DNA of 34,045 nt from Clostridiales bacterium. Its GTDB lineage: Bacteria > Bacillota > Clostridia > Christensenellales > QAND01. This document shows positions 1-7,297 of this stretch, piece after piece. Position numbers and translations under genes: made by a program. Position 1 is the stretch's first letter; each line of letters opens with the position of its first letter. The notes beneath the pieces are model-generated. The model searched no databases. It saw only the letters and a list, made by a program, of their open reading frames with translations, and was not told the DNA's origin. The DNA is taken from positions 1 through 34,045 of the forward strand of contig SVGV01000005.1 of the NCBI GenBank assembly GCA_015056185.1. The letters are read 5' to 3'.

Positions 1-1
1 C

Positions 2-3000
2 AATGAAAACCCTGGCCGGGTATTTACCTTTGATAACACCGCAAAAGACCTTTACGTAAAGGTGATGGATCTTGACGGCAACGAGATCCTCAATACCCTG
101 ACCGGCGAAGGTTCCGATGCACTCACCATCACTTATTACGGCATCCAGACCAACGGCAAGGTGTACAACAGTACCGACGCTCCCAAGCATGCCGGTGCCT
201 ACACCGCTGCTGCCGCCTACATTGAAAAGAATGAGGCAGGCGAGCTTCTGAAAGTTGGCTTTGGCGGAGCAGTGATGGCAATTAAACCCGCCACCTCCTC
301 CATTGAGGTACAGGATGCGGTGCATGTGTTTGACAACACCGCACTGAGCCTGAAAGACCTCATCACTGTGAAATCCGCAGTTGAGGGCATCACCCCCGAT
401 GCGACCATCATCACCGCTGCCATCGCAGCAAACCGCGATTTCAGCGTCGATGGCCTGGCTGCCATCGATGGCATGGTCAACATTGACTTCCCCAGGTTCC
501 TGGATGATGTGCTGAAAAACGTCAGCGCCCTTAAGGATGGGTACTCCACCGGTTTGCGTGTGGATGACATGATGGCCATGGTTGATGGATACGCAGAAAA
601 GCTGATCGAGCTTGGTGTACCTGAAGAGCTGATCGCAAAGCTGGAGGAGATCCTTGCTGAGCTGCCCGATCAGATCATCGTAACTTTCCACGAGCAGGCA
701 AACGTAAACCCCTACCATGTGGGCGTTTACCTTGTGGCAGGCATCGTGACCGACAGCGACCACATCCCCAGTGCTGACTTTGGCCTGGCTGTCATCGTCC
801 CCGATGGCAGGGAAGTGGACCTGGAGTTTAAGTACATTGACAGCAACAACATCTTTACGGTAGACACCATCAAAGTGGTGGATCTTGGTGCAAAGGCCAT
901 GCTGGATGGCGTGGAGTGCCCCGAGGCTACTGAACAGATCATCAACGTATTTACCGGTTTTGATGCAAACGGCAATGCTGTAGTCACGAACGACTACACT
1001 ACTTTGAAGCCCGGTGTTTACACTCAGACTTCTTATATCTACTCTGTGGCCAACCGGTTCTACTATGGTATGCCCATCAGCCGTACCATCGTGGTCAGTG
1101 CCAATATGTATACTGTTGAATTCAGAGATGGCAACGGCAACAAGAACCATGACCGCAAATTCACCTTTGACGGCAGTGAGAAATCTCTGGGCCAGGTGGT
1201 CGTATTGAACCAGTACGGCGAAGAGGTCGTCATCGATGAATTCGATACCCTTACTGTGTACTACATTGGCGTAGATACTGCTATGAACAGCTATCATGGT
1301 ACGGAGCTCCCCGTAAATGCAGGTGTATACAGCGTTGCTGCCACCTACATCGACCGGGATGAGACCGGCGCTGTCATCGGCATTGGTGCCGCTGTGGGCG
1401 CCCTGGCCATCGAACAGGCGGTTTCTGAAAGCTATCTTACCGATACCGAGGTGGTTTACGACGGCAACGAGCATCTGCCCCTTGGCGAAAACAAGGACGG
1501 CGTCAGCGCCATCGTTGCCATCCGCACTGAAGATGGTGTGAACATCATCCTCCCCGAGGCACTCAGCGAACTGGCTGAGCATCTGCCCGAAAGCGTAGAT
1601 GCAGTCAAGCTCAAGGATGCTCTTGCAAAGGCTGTGGAACTGGCAAGCAAGCTGGAGCTTTCCGAAAAACTGCTGAATAAGCTTGATGCTTTTGCTGACC
1701 TCATTGCAAAAGAACTCCCCGATGGCATTGTGACCATCGGCGGCAAGAATCCCGCTGACATTGGCAAGTACAAAGCATACGCTTTGACCTTTGCCCCCAA
1801 CTATCTGCCTGCCATTGAGGAAGCTGTTTTGACCATCAAAGCCATCGAGCTGCCCATCAGCCTTGGCGAGATGGATGTGACCTACGGCGAAGATGTGACC
1901 GCACCTGAGGCAAGCTATGATGAAGATCTGCTGCTGCCCGGTGATCAGGTAGTGGTGGAAGTCACCACCGATTACGCTGCCGGTGCCGATGCAGGTGAAT
2001 ACGAAGTAACCGTTAAAGTTACCATCGTGGATGAAAACGGTAATGATCGCAGCGAATACTATGACCTCAGCGTAGAGGGCATGGTAGAGAGCATCACCGT
2101 AAAAGCCCGTAAGGTAACCGTAACGGTGGATGACAAGACTGTTACGAAGTACGAAGCCATGCCCGTATTCACCGGTCTGGTGGAAGGCGTGCTGGCAGGA
2201 GATATCCTGAACATCACCTATAAGAGCGATGCTGTTGATACCAACACCGTGGGCGAGTTTGCCATCACGGCCGAGGTAGAAGCAAACGCCAACTACGATG
2301 TAACCGTTGTGGATGGCGTGCTGAAGGTAGAGGCCATTGAGCCTATCGAGCTGCCCATCAGCCTTGGCGAGATGGATGTGACCTACGGCGAAGATGTGTC
2401 TGCCCCTGAGGCAAGCTATGATGAAGATCTGCTGCTGCCCGGTGATCAGGTAGTGGTGGAAGTAACCACCGATTACGCTGCCGGTGCCGATGCAGGGGAA
2501 TACGAAGTAACCGTTAAAGTTACCATCGTGGATGAGAACGGCAATGATAAGAGCGAATACTATGATCTCAGCGTAGAGGGCATGGTAGAGAGCATCATCG
2601 TTAAAGCCCGCAAGGTGACCGTCACGGTGGATGACAAGACTGTTACGAAGTACGAAGCCATGCCCGTATTCACCGGTCTGGTGGAAGGCGTGCTGGCAGG
2701 AGATATCCTGAACATCACCTTTAAGAGTGATGCTGTTGATACCAACACTGTGGGCGAATTCGCCATCACGGCCGAGGTAGAAGCAAACGCCAACTACGAT
2801 GTAACCGTTGTGGATGGCGTGCTGACCATCGAAAAAGACCCCAACGAGGATATCTTTAAGGGATACCCTGTACCCCTGGGCAAGAACGACATCACCGGCG
2901 GCATCCGCGAAGGGATGGTCATCGATGTTGATGGCACCTCCTACAAGCTTGATGACACCTTAACCGCTTACTTGCCCACCAAGACCTCCAAACTGGTCAC

Positions 3001-3637
3001 TGCTTATACCTATAACAAGGTTGCGAATGACCCCCATGAGGTTTATCCCACCCATATGTATGTATGGGAGCTGACCTTCACCGGCGAAAAATACACCGCC
3101 AAGAGGATCAAAGAACTGGATGACATCATGCAGTATGCCGGCTCCTCCATCCGCATTACCGGTAAGAAGGGCATCCGCATGATCACCTCCATCCCCAAGG
3201 CCGCCAGGAACAAGCTGATCAGCAGCAATCTGGCCGGTTATAAGCTGCAGGAATACGGCACCGTTGTATACTGGGCCGACAAGGTTGAAGGTTCCGTAGT
3301 GCTGGGCGGCAAGGGCGCCATGTCCAACTACGCATACAAGCGCGGCGTGGCAGACCCCATCTTCGCTCAGAACAGCAGCGTGGTGCAGTACACCAACGTA
3401 CTGGTTGGCTTCAGCAATGCTCAGTGCAAACCTGATTTGCTCATGCGCCCCTACATGGTACTGAAGAACAGCAAGGGCGAGACTGTGACCCTCTACGGCG
3501 GCACGGTACAGCGCAGCATTGGCTACATTGCCTACCAGAACAGGAAGGTATTTAAATCCGGTACTTCTGCCTTCAGCTACATTTGGAACATCATCCACTA
3601 TGTATACGGCAACAAGTACGATGCTGATTACAGGTAA
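2..3637 (+). CDS. Large extracellular repeat protein with MBG/Ig-like repeats, 5'-truncated by the window edge
   Basis: The frame of ORF 62..3637 stays open to base 2 (NENPGRVFTFDNTAKDLYVKV upstream of the listed start), so the true start lies outside the window. It contains KARKVTVTVDDKTVTKYEAMPVFTGLVEGVLAGDIL MBG-like repeats, has no LPXTG-type tail, and ends ...HYVYGNKYDADYR. Confidence 0.8.
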   Translation, partial: NENPGRVFTFDNTAKDLYVKVMDLDGNEILNTLTGEGSDALTITYYGIQTNGKVYNSTDAPKHAGAYTAAAAYIEKNEAGELLKVGFGGAVMAIKPATSSIEVQDAVHVFDNTALSLKDLITVKSAVEGITPDATIITAAIAANRDFSVDGLAAIDGMVNIDFPRFLDDVLKNVSALKDGYSTGLRVDDMMAMVDGYAEKLIELGVPEELIAKLEEILAELPDQIIVTFHEQANVNPYHVGVYLVAGIVTDSDHIPSADFGLAVIVPDGREVDLEFKYIDSNNIFTVDTIKVVDLGAKAMLDGVECPEATEQIINVFTGFDANGNAVVTNDYTTLKPGVYTQTSYIYSVANRFYYGMPISRTIVVSANMYTVEFRDGNGNKNHDRKFTFDGSEKSLGQVVVLNQYGEEVVIDEFDTLTVYYIGVDTAMNSYHGTELPVNAGVYSVAATYIDRDETGAVIGIGAAVGALAIEQAVSESYLTDTEVVYDGNEHLPLGENKDGVSAIVAIRTEDGVNIILPEALSELAEHLPESVDAVKLKDALAKAVELASKLELSEKLLNKLDAFADLIAKELPDGIVTIGGKNPADIGKYKAYALTFAPNYLPAIEEAVLTIKAIELPISLGEMDVTYGEDVTAPEASYDEDLLLPGDQVVVEVTTDYAAGADAGEYEVTVKVTIVDENGNDRSEYYDLSVEGMVESITVKARKVTVTVDDKTVTKYEAMPVFTGLVEGVLAGDILNITYKSDAVDTNTVGEFAITAEVEANANYDVTVVDGVLKVEAIEPIELPISLGEMDVTYGEDVSAPEASYDEDLLLPGDQVVVEVTTDYAAGADAGEYEVTVKVTIVDENGNDKSEYYDLSVEGMVESIIVKARKVTVTVDDKTVTKYEAMPVFTGLVEGVLAGDILNITFKSDAVDTNTVGEFAITAEVEANANYDVTVVDGVLTIEKDPNEDIFKGYPVPLGKNDITGGIREGMVIDVDGTSYKLDDTLTAYLPTKTSKLVTAYTYNKVANDPHEVYPTHMYVWELTFTGEKYTAKRIKELDDIMQYAGSSIRITGKKGIRMITSIPKAARNKLISSNLAGYKLQEYGTVVYWADKVEGSVVLGGKGAMSNYAYKRGVADPIFAQNSSVVQYTNVLVGFSNAQCKPDLLMRPYMVLKNSKGETVTLYGGTVQRSIGYIAYQNRKVFKSGTSAFSYIWNIIHYVYGNKYDADYR
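1844..2824 (+). repeat. Two near-identical tandem copies (unit about 501 bp / 167 aa) inside the surface protein gene
   Basis: ATCGAGCTGCCCATCAGCCTTGGCGAGATGGATGTGACC occurs at 1844 and again at 2345, with IELPISLGEMDVTYGEDV...NANYDVTVVDGVL repeated with only a few substitutions. The second copy ends around 2824. Confidence 0.93.
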
Positions 3638-3652
3638 CAAGGAGGGGCCGAA

Positions 3653-4729
3653 ATGAATCGGAAACGAACTGTCATCATTTGCCTGGTACTTTGCCTGCTG
3701 CTCATTGGCGGTATTGTACTGATGAACCTGAAACCCCAGGAAAATGCACCTGTTGAACCCCCCAAGGCCGAGGTGGAATACCAGATCGGCCTTGCCCGGG
3801 GCTATTACGGATGTGCCCTTTACACCACTTTTGAGCGCGGCGATGAAGTGGAAGTAGTAGGGGAGTTACGGGATTTTTATGTGATCGCCGGGGAAAAAGT
3901 GAACCTGCTGATCGAAAAGCGCTTTTTGCGCCCCGAAACCGAGGCGGCTCCCGGTGAATCCGACGGATACACCAAAGCCGGCACCTCTGTTTACAGCACT
4001 GCTTATCTGCGGGGCGAAGCCATTGCCAGCCTTGGCAAAAACACCAAGATCCGCGTGCTGGATAAAAAGGCCGGCTGGATGATGATCGAATGGGAAGGCG
4101 GCACCGGGTTTATCTCTTCCGGTCAGTACAGCAAAAACTATATTCAGGCGCCCAAACCCAGCAAGCCCAGCAACAACGGCCCCCAGGATGGCGGTGACAT
4201 CGTACTGGATTCCTCCGATCTGTCTTTGGATGTTACCCCCATCGGTACCTATCTTGGACCGGAGTACGGCGAGTTTGAAGCCTGCAAAGGCACCATCCTT
4301 TCCCCTGAAACGGAAGCTTATTTGTACCTTTACGATCGGGATGAAGAAGTAAAGGTGACCGAGGTTGGCGAAGAGGAATGTACCGTATACTTTGAAGATG
4401 ACCTCTTTGCAAAGCTGCCCCGCTATTTGGTATGGCTTGAGGGCGACGAAGAGTATGAATCCTGGGAAGGCTACGCAGCAGAAGGAGCAGCGGTGTATTC
4501 TGAATTGCAGAAATGGCATAGCGATAAGAAGCTCAAACGAAATGATCGCGTAACGGTCATCGATGAACTGCCCACCTGCTATGTGGTGGAGATCGATGGT
4601 GAGATCGGCTATATGGCGATCTCCGGCGTATCCAAAACGGAGATCAAAGTGAAGCCCAGCAGCGGCGGCGGTAACTCCGGCGGCGGTGGCTTCGGCGGTG
4701 GCGGAGAATGGACGCCCCCCGCACTGTAA
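3653..4729 (+). CDS. N-terminally membrane-anchored protein with multiple SH3b-like repeats and a Gly-rich C-terminal tail
   Basis: 358 aa. N-terminal TM MNRKRTVIICLVLCLLLIGGIVLMN. SH3b-like segment KAGTSVYSTAYLRGEAIASLGKNTKIRVLDKKAGWMMIEWEGGTGFI. Tail SSGGGNSGGGGFGGGGEWTPPAL. AAGGAGG Shine-Dalgarno just upstream. Confidence 0.75.
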   Translation: MNRKRTVIICLVLCLLLIGGIVLMNLKPQENAPVEPPKAEVEYQIGLARGYYGCALYTTFERGDEVEVVGELRDFYVIAGEKVNLLIEKRFLRPETEAAPGESDGYTKAGTSVYSTAYLRGEAIASLGKNTKIRVLDKKAGWMMIEWEGGTGFISSGQYSKNYIQAPKPSKPSNNGPQDGGDIVLDSSDLSLDVTPIGTYLGPEYGEFEACKGTILSPETEAYLYLYDRDEEVKVTEVGEEECTVYFEDDLFAKLPRYLVWLEGDEEYESWEGYAAEGAAVYSELQKWHSDKKLKRNDRVTVIDELPTCYVVEIDGEIGYMAISGVSKTEIKVKPSSGGGNSGGGGFGGGGEWTPPAL

Positions 4730-4740
4730 AAAGAGAAACA

Positions 4741-4780
4741 AAAAGGGTAAGAAGATCATCTTCTTACCCTTTTGTTTTAT
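4741..4780. terminator. Bidirectional intrinsic terminator between convergent genes
   Basis: Perfect inverted repeat AAAAGGGTAAGAAGAT / ATCTTCTTACCCTTTT (4741-4756 / 4758-4773), followed by a T-rich stretch and A-rich on the other side. Confidence 0.85.
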
Positions 4781-4783
4781 GAT

Positions 4784-5668
4784 TCATTCTGTATCTTCTT
4801 CTAATTGAACCTTGTATGCCCGGATCGCATTTGTGCCGGTGCGCATCATGCAGATGGAGATCACCACGATGGTCAGGTAAACCGCTGTGCCTGTTGTAAT
4901 GTTCATATAGTTCTGCAAGGGTCCGCCATCACCGAACTCGCTGAACATAGCGATCTGCAAAAAGAAGATGGATACCAATGCGGTGGAAAAGGCGAGGATC
5001 TTGCTGGCGGAGTAGATGGGATTGCGCAGCCTGCGGTACCGGATCAAATTGTAGATGGCCATGGAAAGGTTGTAAAAGGTAAACGCAGCCGCCCCATAGA
5101 TGAGAAAGCCGGGGTATTCGATCACCTGATTTTTTGCAATGGCGTAGTAGCTGACGGAGCTAAGGGCAACGGTCAGCACAAACAAAAGGAACCCGTACAG
5201 ACGATACCTTTGGTAGTCGCTTACGGGGCTGATCTTTGCTTTGCGGGTGTGGGTAAACAGCAAACAGCGCATAACGACCAATATAATATAGTAAAATGCA
5301 ACGGATCCAAACCAAATGGAACGGTAGTAGATGGCTGCAAGGGATTTCAGCGCGCAGAATAAGACGGTTATACCAAGGGAAATGCGGATGGAAACCTCCG
5401 CCTTAAAATGCAGGTCGGTTTGGTACCGGGCAAAAAAGGTGTTTTGATGCAGCCGGTTTCTTAGTTTTTTAAAAAGGAAAAATGCCCTGATCGAAAGAAT
5501 GATAAGGGCATAGAAAGAAACGGTGTAAATGGAATAGGCGGGAATGGTCTTTTCCCACCCATTCACAAACACCATGATCAATGCTGCACTGCATAGTGCC
5601 GAAAGCAGTAAAACGATGATCCAGTGGGGGTGCAAAGCCTTTTTGAGGCCCTGAATGAATCGGGACAT
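4784..5668 (-). CDS. Polytopic membrane protein of unknown function
   Basis: 294 aa with several hydrophobic segments (WIIVLLLSALCSAALIMVFV, AIYYRSIWFGSVAFYYIILVVM, LYGFLLFVLTVALSSVSYYAIA, TAVYLTIVVISICMM). Follows the two small ORFs of the same operon. Confidence 0.75.
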   Translation of the reverse strand: MSRFIQGLKKALHPHWIIVLLLSALCSAALIMVFVNGWEKTIPAYSIYTVSFYALIILSIRAFFLFKKLRNRLHQNTFFARYQTDLHFKAEVSIRISLGITVLFCALKSLAAIYYRSIWFGSVAFYYIILVVMRCLLFTHTRKAKISPVSDYQRYRLYGFLLFVLTVALSSVSYYAIAKNQVIEYPGFLIYGAAAFTFYNLSMAIYNLIRYRRLRNPIYSASKILAFSTALVSIFFLQIAMFSEFGDGGPLQNYMNITTGTAVYLTIVVISICMMRTGTNAIRAYKVQLEEDTE

Positions 5669-5678
5669 GTTAAATAAC

Positions 5679-6050
5679 CTACTTTAATCTTTTATAAAGG
5701 GGGATGAGGGAGAGCAGCATCAGCATGCCGATCAGTCCTACGATGATGCCCCAGATCATCATCCCCTCAAACACCATGGTCATACAGAGGCCGGTGCCGA
5801 AGGTCAAAACACCCAAGATCAACAATGCGACGGATACGGCAGTGCGCTTATCGAAGGAAAACATCCCTTTTCCCTGCATTTTGCGCCGCACCAAAAGGGT
5901 GATCAGCAGTGTTACAATGCCCACGATACCCAAAATGACACCCTGCTGAAATGCATTCCATTCAGGGATGAGGCACATGCACATACCTAAGGAAAACAGC
6001 ACAGCGCCGATGGTGGCTAATACCAATGTTACATAGTTTTCGCGCTTCAT
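5679..6050 (-). CDS. Small four-TM membrane protein of unknown function
   Basis: 123 aa with about four hydrophobic helices (VTLVLATIGAVLFSLGMCMCLI, GVILGIVGIVTLLITLLV, TAVSVALLILGVLTFGTGLCM, MMIWGIIVGLIGMLMLLSLIPL). Tightly spaced with its neighbours. Confidence 0.75.
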   Translation of the reverse strand: MKRENYVTLVLATIGAVLFSLGMCMCLIPEWNAFQQGVILGIVGIVTLLITLLVRRKMQGKGMFSFDKRTAVSVALLILGVLTFGTGLCMTMVFEGMMIWGIIVGLIGMLMLLSLIPLYKRLK

Positions 6051-6052
6051 AG

Positions 6053-6286
6053 TTATTTGACTCCGTTGTTCTTGATCTGCTCATTTAAGCGGGCACGGGC
6101 ATCTTCCGCGGTTTCGCCCTCTTTCGTTAAAAAGGTATCGATGAACTTATCTTCGATCTTTTTATAGCCGGATACCACACCGTCTTCGATCTTCTGATAG
6201 CCGGAAACAACGCCGGTCTCGATTCTTTTATAGCCTTCAACAACGGTATTTGCGATCTTCTGATTGGTTTCTTTTACGCTAGACAT
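6053..6286 (-). CDS. Small 11-residue-repeat protein of unknown function
   Basis: 77 aa. Tandem undecads TNQKIANTVVE / GYKRIETGVVS / GYQKIEDGVVS / GYKKIEDKFID. AGGAGG Shine-Dalgarno (minus strand) around 6292-6297. Confidence 0.8.
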   Translation of the reverse strand: MSSVKETNQKIANTVVEGYKRIETGVVSGYQKIEDGVVSGYKKIEDKFIDTFLTKEGETAEDARARLNEQIKNNGVK

Positions 6287-6311
6287 GAAAAATCCTCCTT
6301 TAACTCAACAC

Positions 6312-6340
6312 TTGTTTATGATTGTGATTAAGAGTATAAT
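6312..6340 (+). promoter_or_regulatory. Promoter for the tetR-family gene
   Basis: TTGTTT (6312-6317)-N17-TATAAT (6335-6340). The -10 overlaps the minus-strand -10. Confidence 0.65.
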
Positions 6341-6348
6341 CTTCACAA
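6322..6348. promoter_or_regulatory. Candidate operator for the TetR-family regulator
   Basis: Inverted repeat TTGTGA(6322-6327)-N15-TCACAA(6343-6348) centred on the two overlapping -10 boxes. Confidence 0.4.
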
Positions 6349-6361
6349 AATCAGACGACAA
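6333..6361 (-). promoter_or_regulatory. Promoter for the leftward three-gene operon
   Basis: On the minus strand TTGTCG (6356-6361)-N17-TATACT (6333-6338), about 45 nt upstream of the 6286 start codon. Confidence 0.6.
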
Positions 6362-6403
6362 TCATCAATATCAAAACAATTGTTGGTTTAATGAGAGGGA
6401 AGT

Positions 6404-6967
6404 ATGAACACACCCAATAACAAACGGCGCAAAGAATCCAGAAACAAGATCGAATCGGAGTTCATCAGAATGCTGCAGGAACAGGAGCTTTCTGAGATTA
6501 CGGTAACGGATATCTGTAAGCGTGCAAGCGTAAACCGCACGACTTTTTATGCCAACTATCTGGATGTTTACGATTTGGCCGAAGCGGTGCAAACAAGGCT
6601 GGAAGAAGAGGTTTTGGATCTCTATCGGGATGAACTGGAGCAGAAACATGGCAATAAAAACTTCTTAAAGCTGTTTTACCACATCAAGGAGAACCCCATC
6701 TTCTATAAAACCTATTTCAAACTGAACTCCTCCAAAGGGTTCCGCTTTGTAGGGTATGATCTGGAATTCGCAGAGATGCGCTTTGATAACCGGTTTATTG
6801 AGTACCATATCGAGTTCTTCGGTAATGGGCTGAACGCGGTCATCAGAAAATGGCTGCAAAACGATTGCAGAGAGACCCCTGAGGAGATTTTTGAGATCAT
6901 CAAGTCAGAATATAATGGGGTGACCCTTATTAAACTCACCAATGATTTGGAAGCAAAGTCGCATTAG
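6404..6967 (+). CDS. TetR/AcrR-family transcriptional regulator
   Basis: N-terminal HTH IESEFIRMLQEQELSEITVTDICKRASVNRTTFYANYLDVYDLAEAV is a typical TetR_N. Confidence 0.88.
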   Translation: MNTPNNKRRKESRNKIESEFIRMLQEQELSEITVTDICKRASVNRTTFYANYLDVYDLAEAVQTRLEEEVLDLYRDELEQKHGNKNFLKLFYHIKENPIFYKTYFKLNSSKGFRFVGYDLEFAEMRFDNRFIEYHIEFFGNGLNAVIRKWLQNDCRETPEEIFEIIKSEYNGVTLIKLTNDLEAKSH

Positions 6968-6971
6968 AAAC

Positions 6972-7000
6972 TTGAGTTGGACCGATTGTTGTGCTATAAT
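6972..7000 (+). promoter_or_regulatory. tRNA-Leu promoter
   Basis: TTGAGT (6972-6977)-N17-TATAAT (6995-7000), 14 nt upstream of the tRNA. Confidence 0.75.
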
Positions 7001-7013
7001 GCATCTGTTATAA

Positions 7014-7100
7014 GCCGCTGTGGTGGAATCGGCAGACACAAGGGACTTAAAATCCCTCGGGGGCAACTCCGTATCGGTTCAAGTCCGATCAGCGGCACCA
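7014..7100 (+). tRNA. tRNA-Leu (anticodon UAA)
   Basis: Acceptor GCCGCTG/CAGCGGC. Anticodon arm AGGGA-CTTAAAA-TCCCT. Long variable arm. T-arm GGTTCAAGTCC. Encoded ACCA 3' end. Confidence 0.95.
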
Positions 7101-7133
7101 AAAACCTCTCTTGCATTGTAAGAGAGGTTTTTT
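7101..7133 (+). terminator. Intrinsic terminator after tRNA-Leu
   Basis: AAAACCTCTCTT-GCATTGT-AAGAGAGGTTTTTT hairpin plus T-run. Confidence 0.9.
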
Positions 7134-7237
7134 ACTTCTAAAAATAAGCAGGATGGGCAGATTAACGCCTGATTGGCTCTTTACCTGCCGGATCATGTGC
7201 GCGGGAAATAGGGCTGTTTTCACCTATTGAATAGTAT

Positions 7238-7266
7238 TTGCCACATATTACATGTGATGCTATAAT
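7238..7266 (+). promoter_or_regulatory. Promoter for the 7298/8214 gene pair
   Basis: TTGCCA (7238-7243)-N17-TATAAT (7261-7266). The spacer carries the inverted repeat CACAT-N5-ATGTG (7242-7256). Confidence 0.65.
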
Positions 7267-7297
7267 TTTTAAAAAGTTTTAGAATGGAGCGATCTAT

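Noticed and set aside
2960-3640. 226-aa minus-strand ORF antisense to the surface protein
   Set aside because: Lies entirely opposite a well-supported CDS, has low-complexity composition and no RBS or recognisable family; antisense artefact of codon bias.
3866-4759. 297-aa minus-strand ORF opposite the SH3b-like gene
   Set aside because: Antisense to a convincing CDS with TM and SH3b-like segments; it also spans the shared terminator.
4805-5362. 185-aa plus-strand ORF
   Set aside because: Antisense to the polytopic membrane protein gene, which has coherent TM helices and operon context.
7134-7237. Possible riboswitch/T-box or small RNA in the gap after tRNA-Leu
   Set aside because: No terminator/antiterminator pair or T-box core sequence (TGGNACCGCG) found, and a plausible promoter lies downstream of it.
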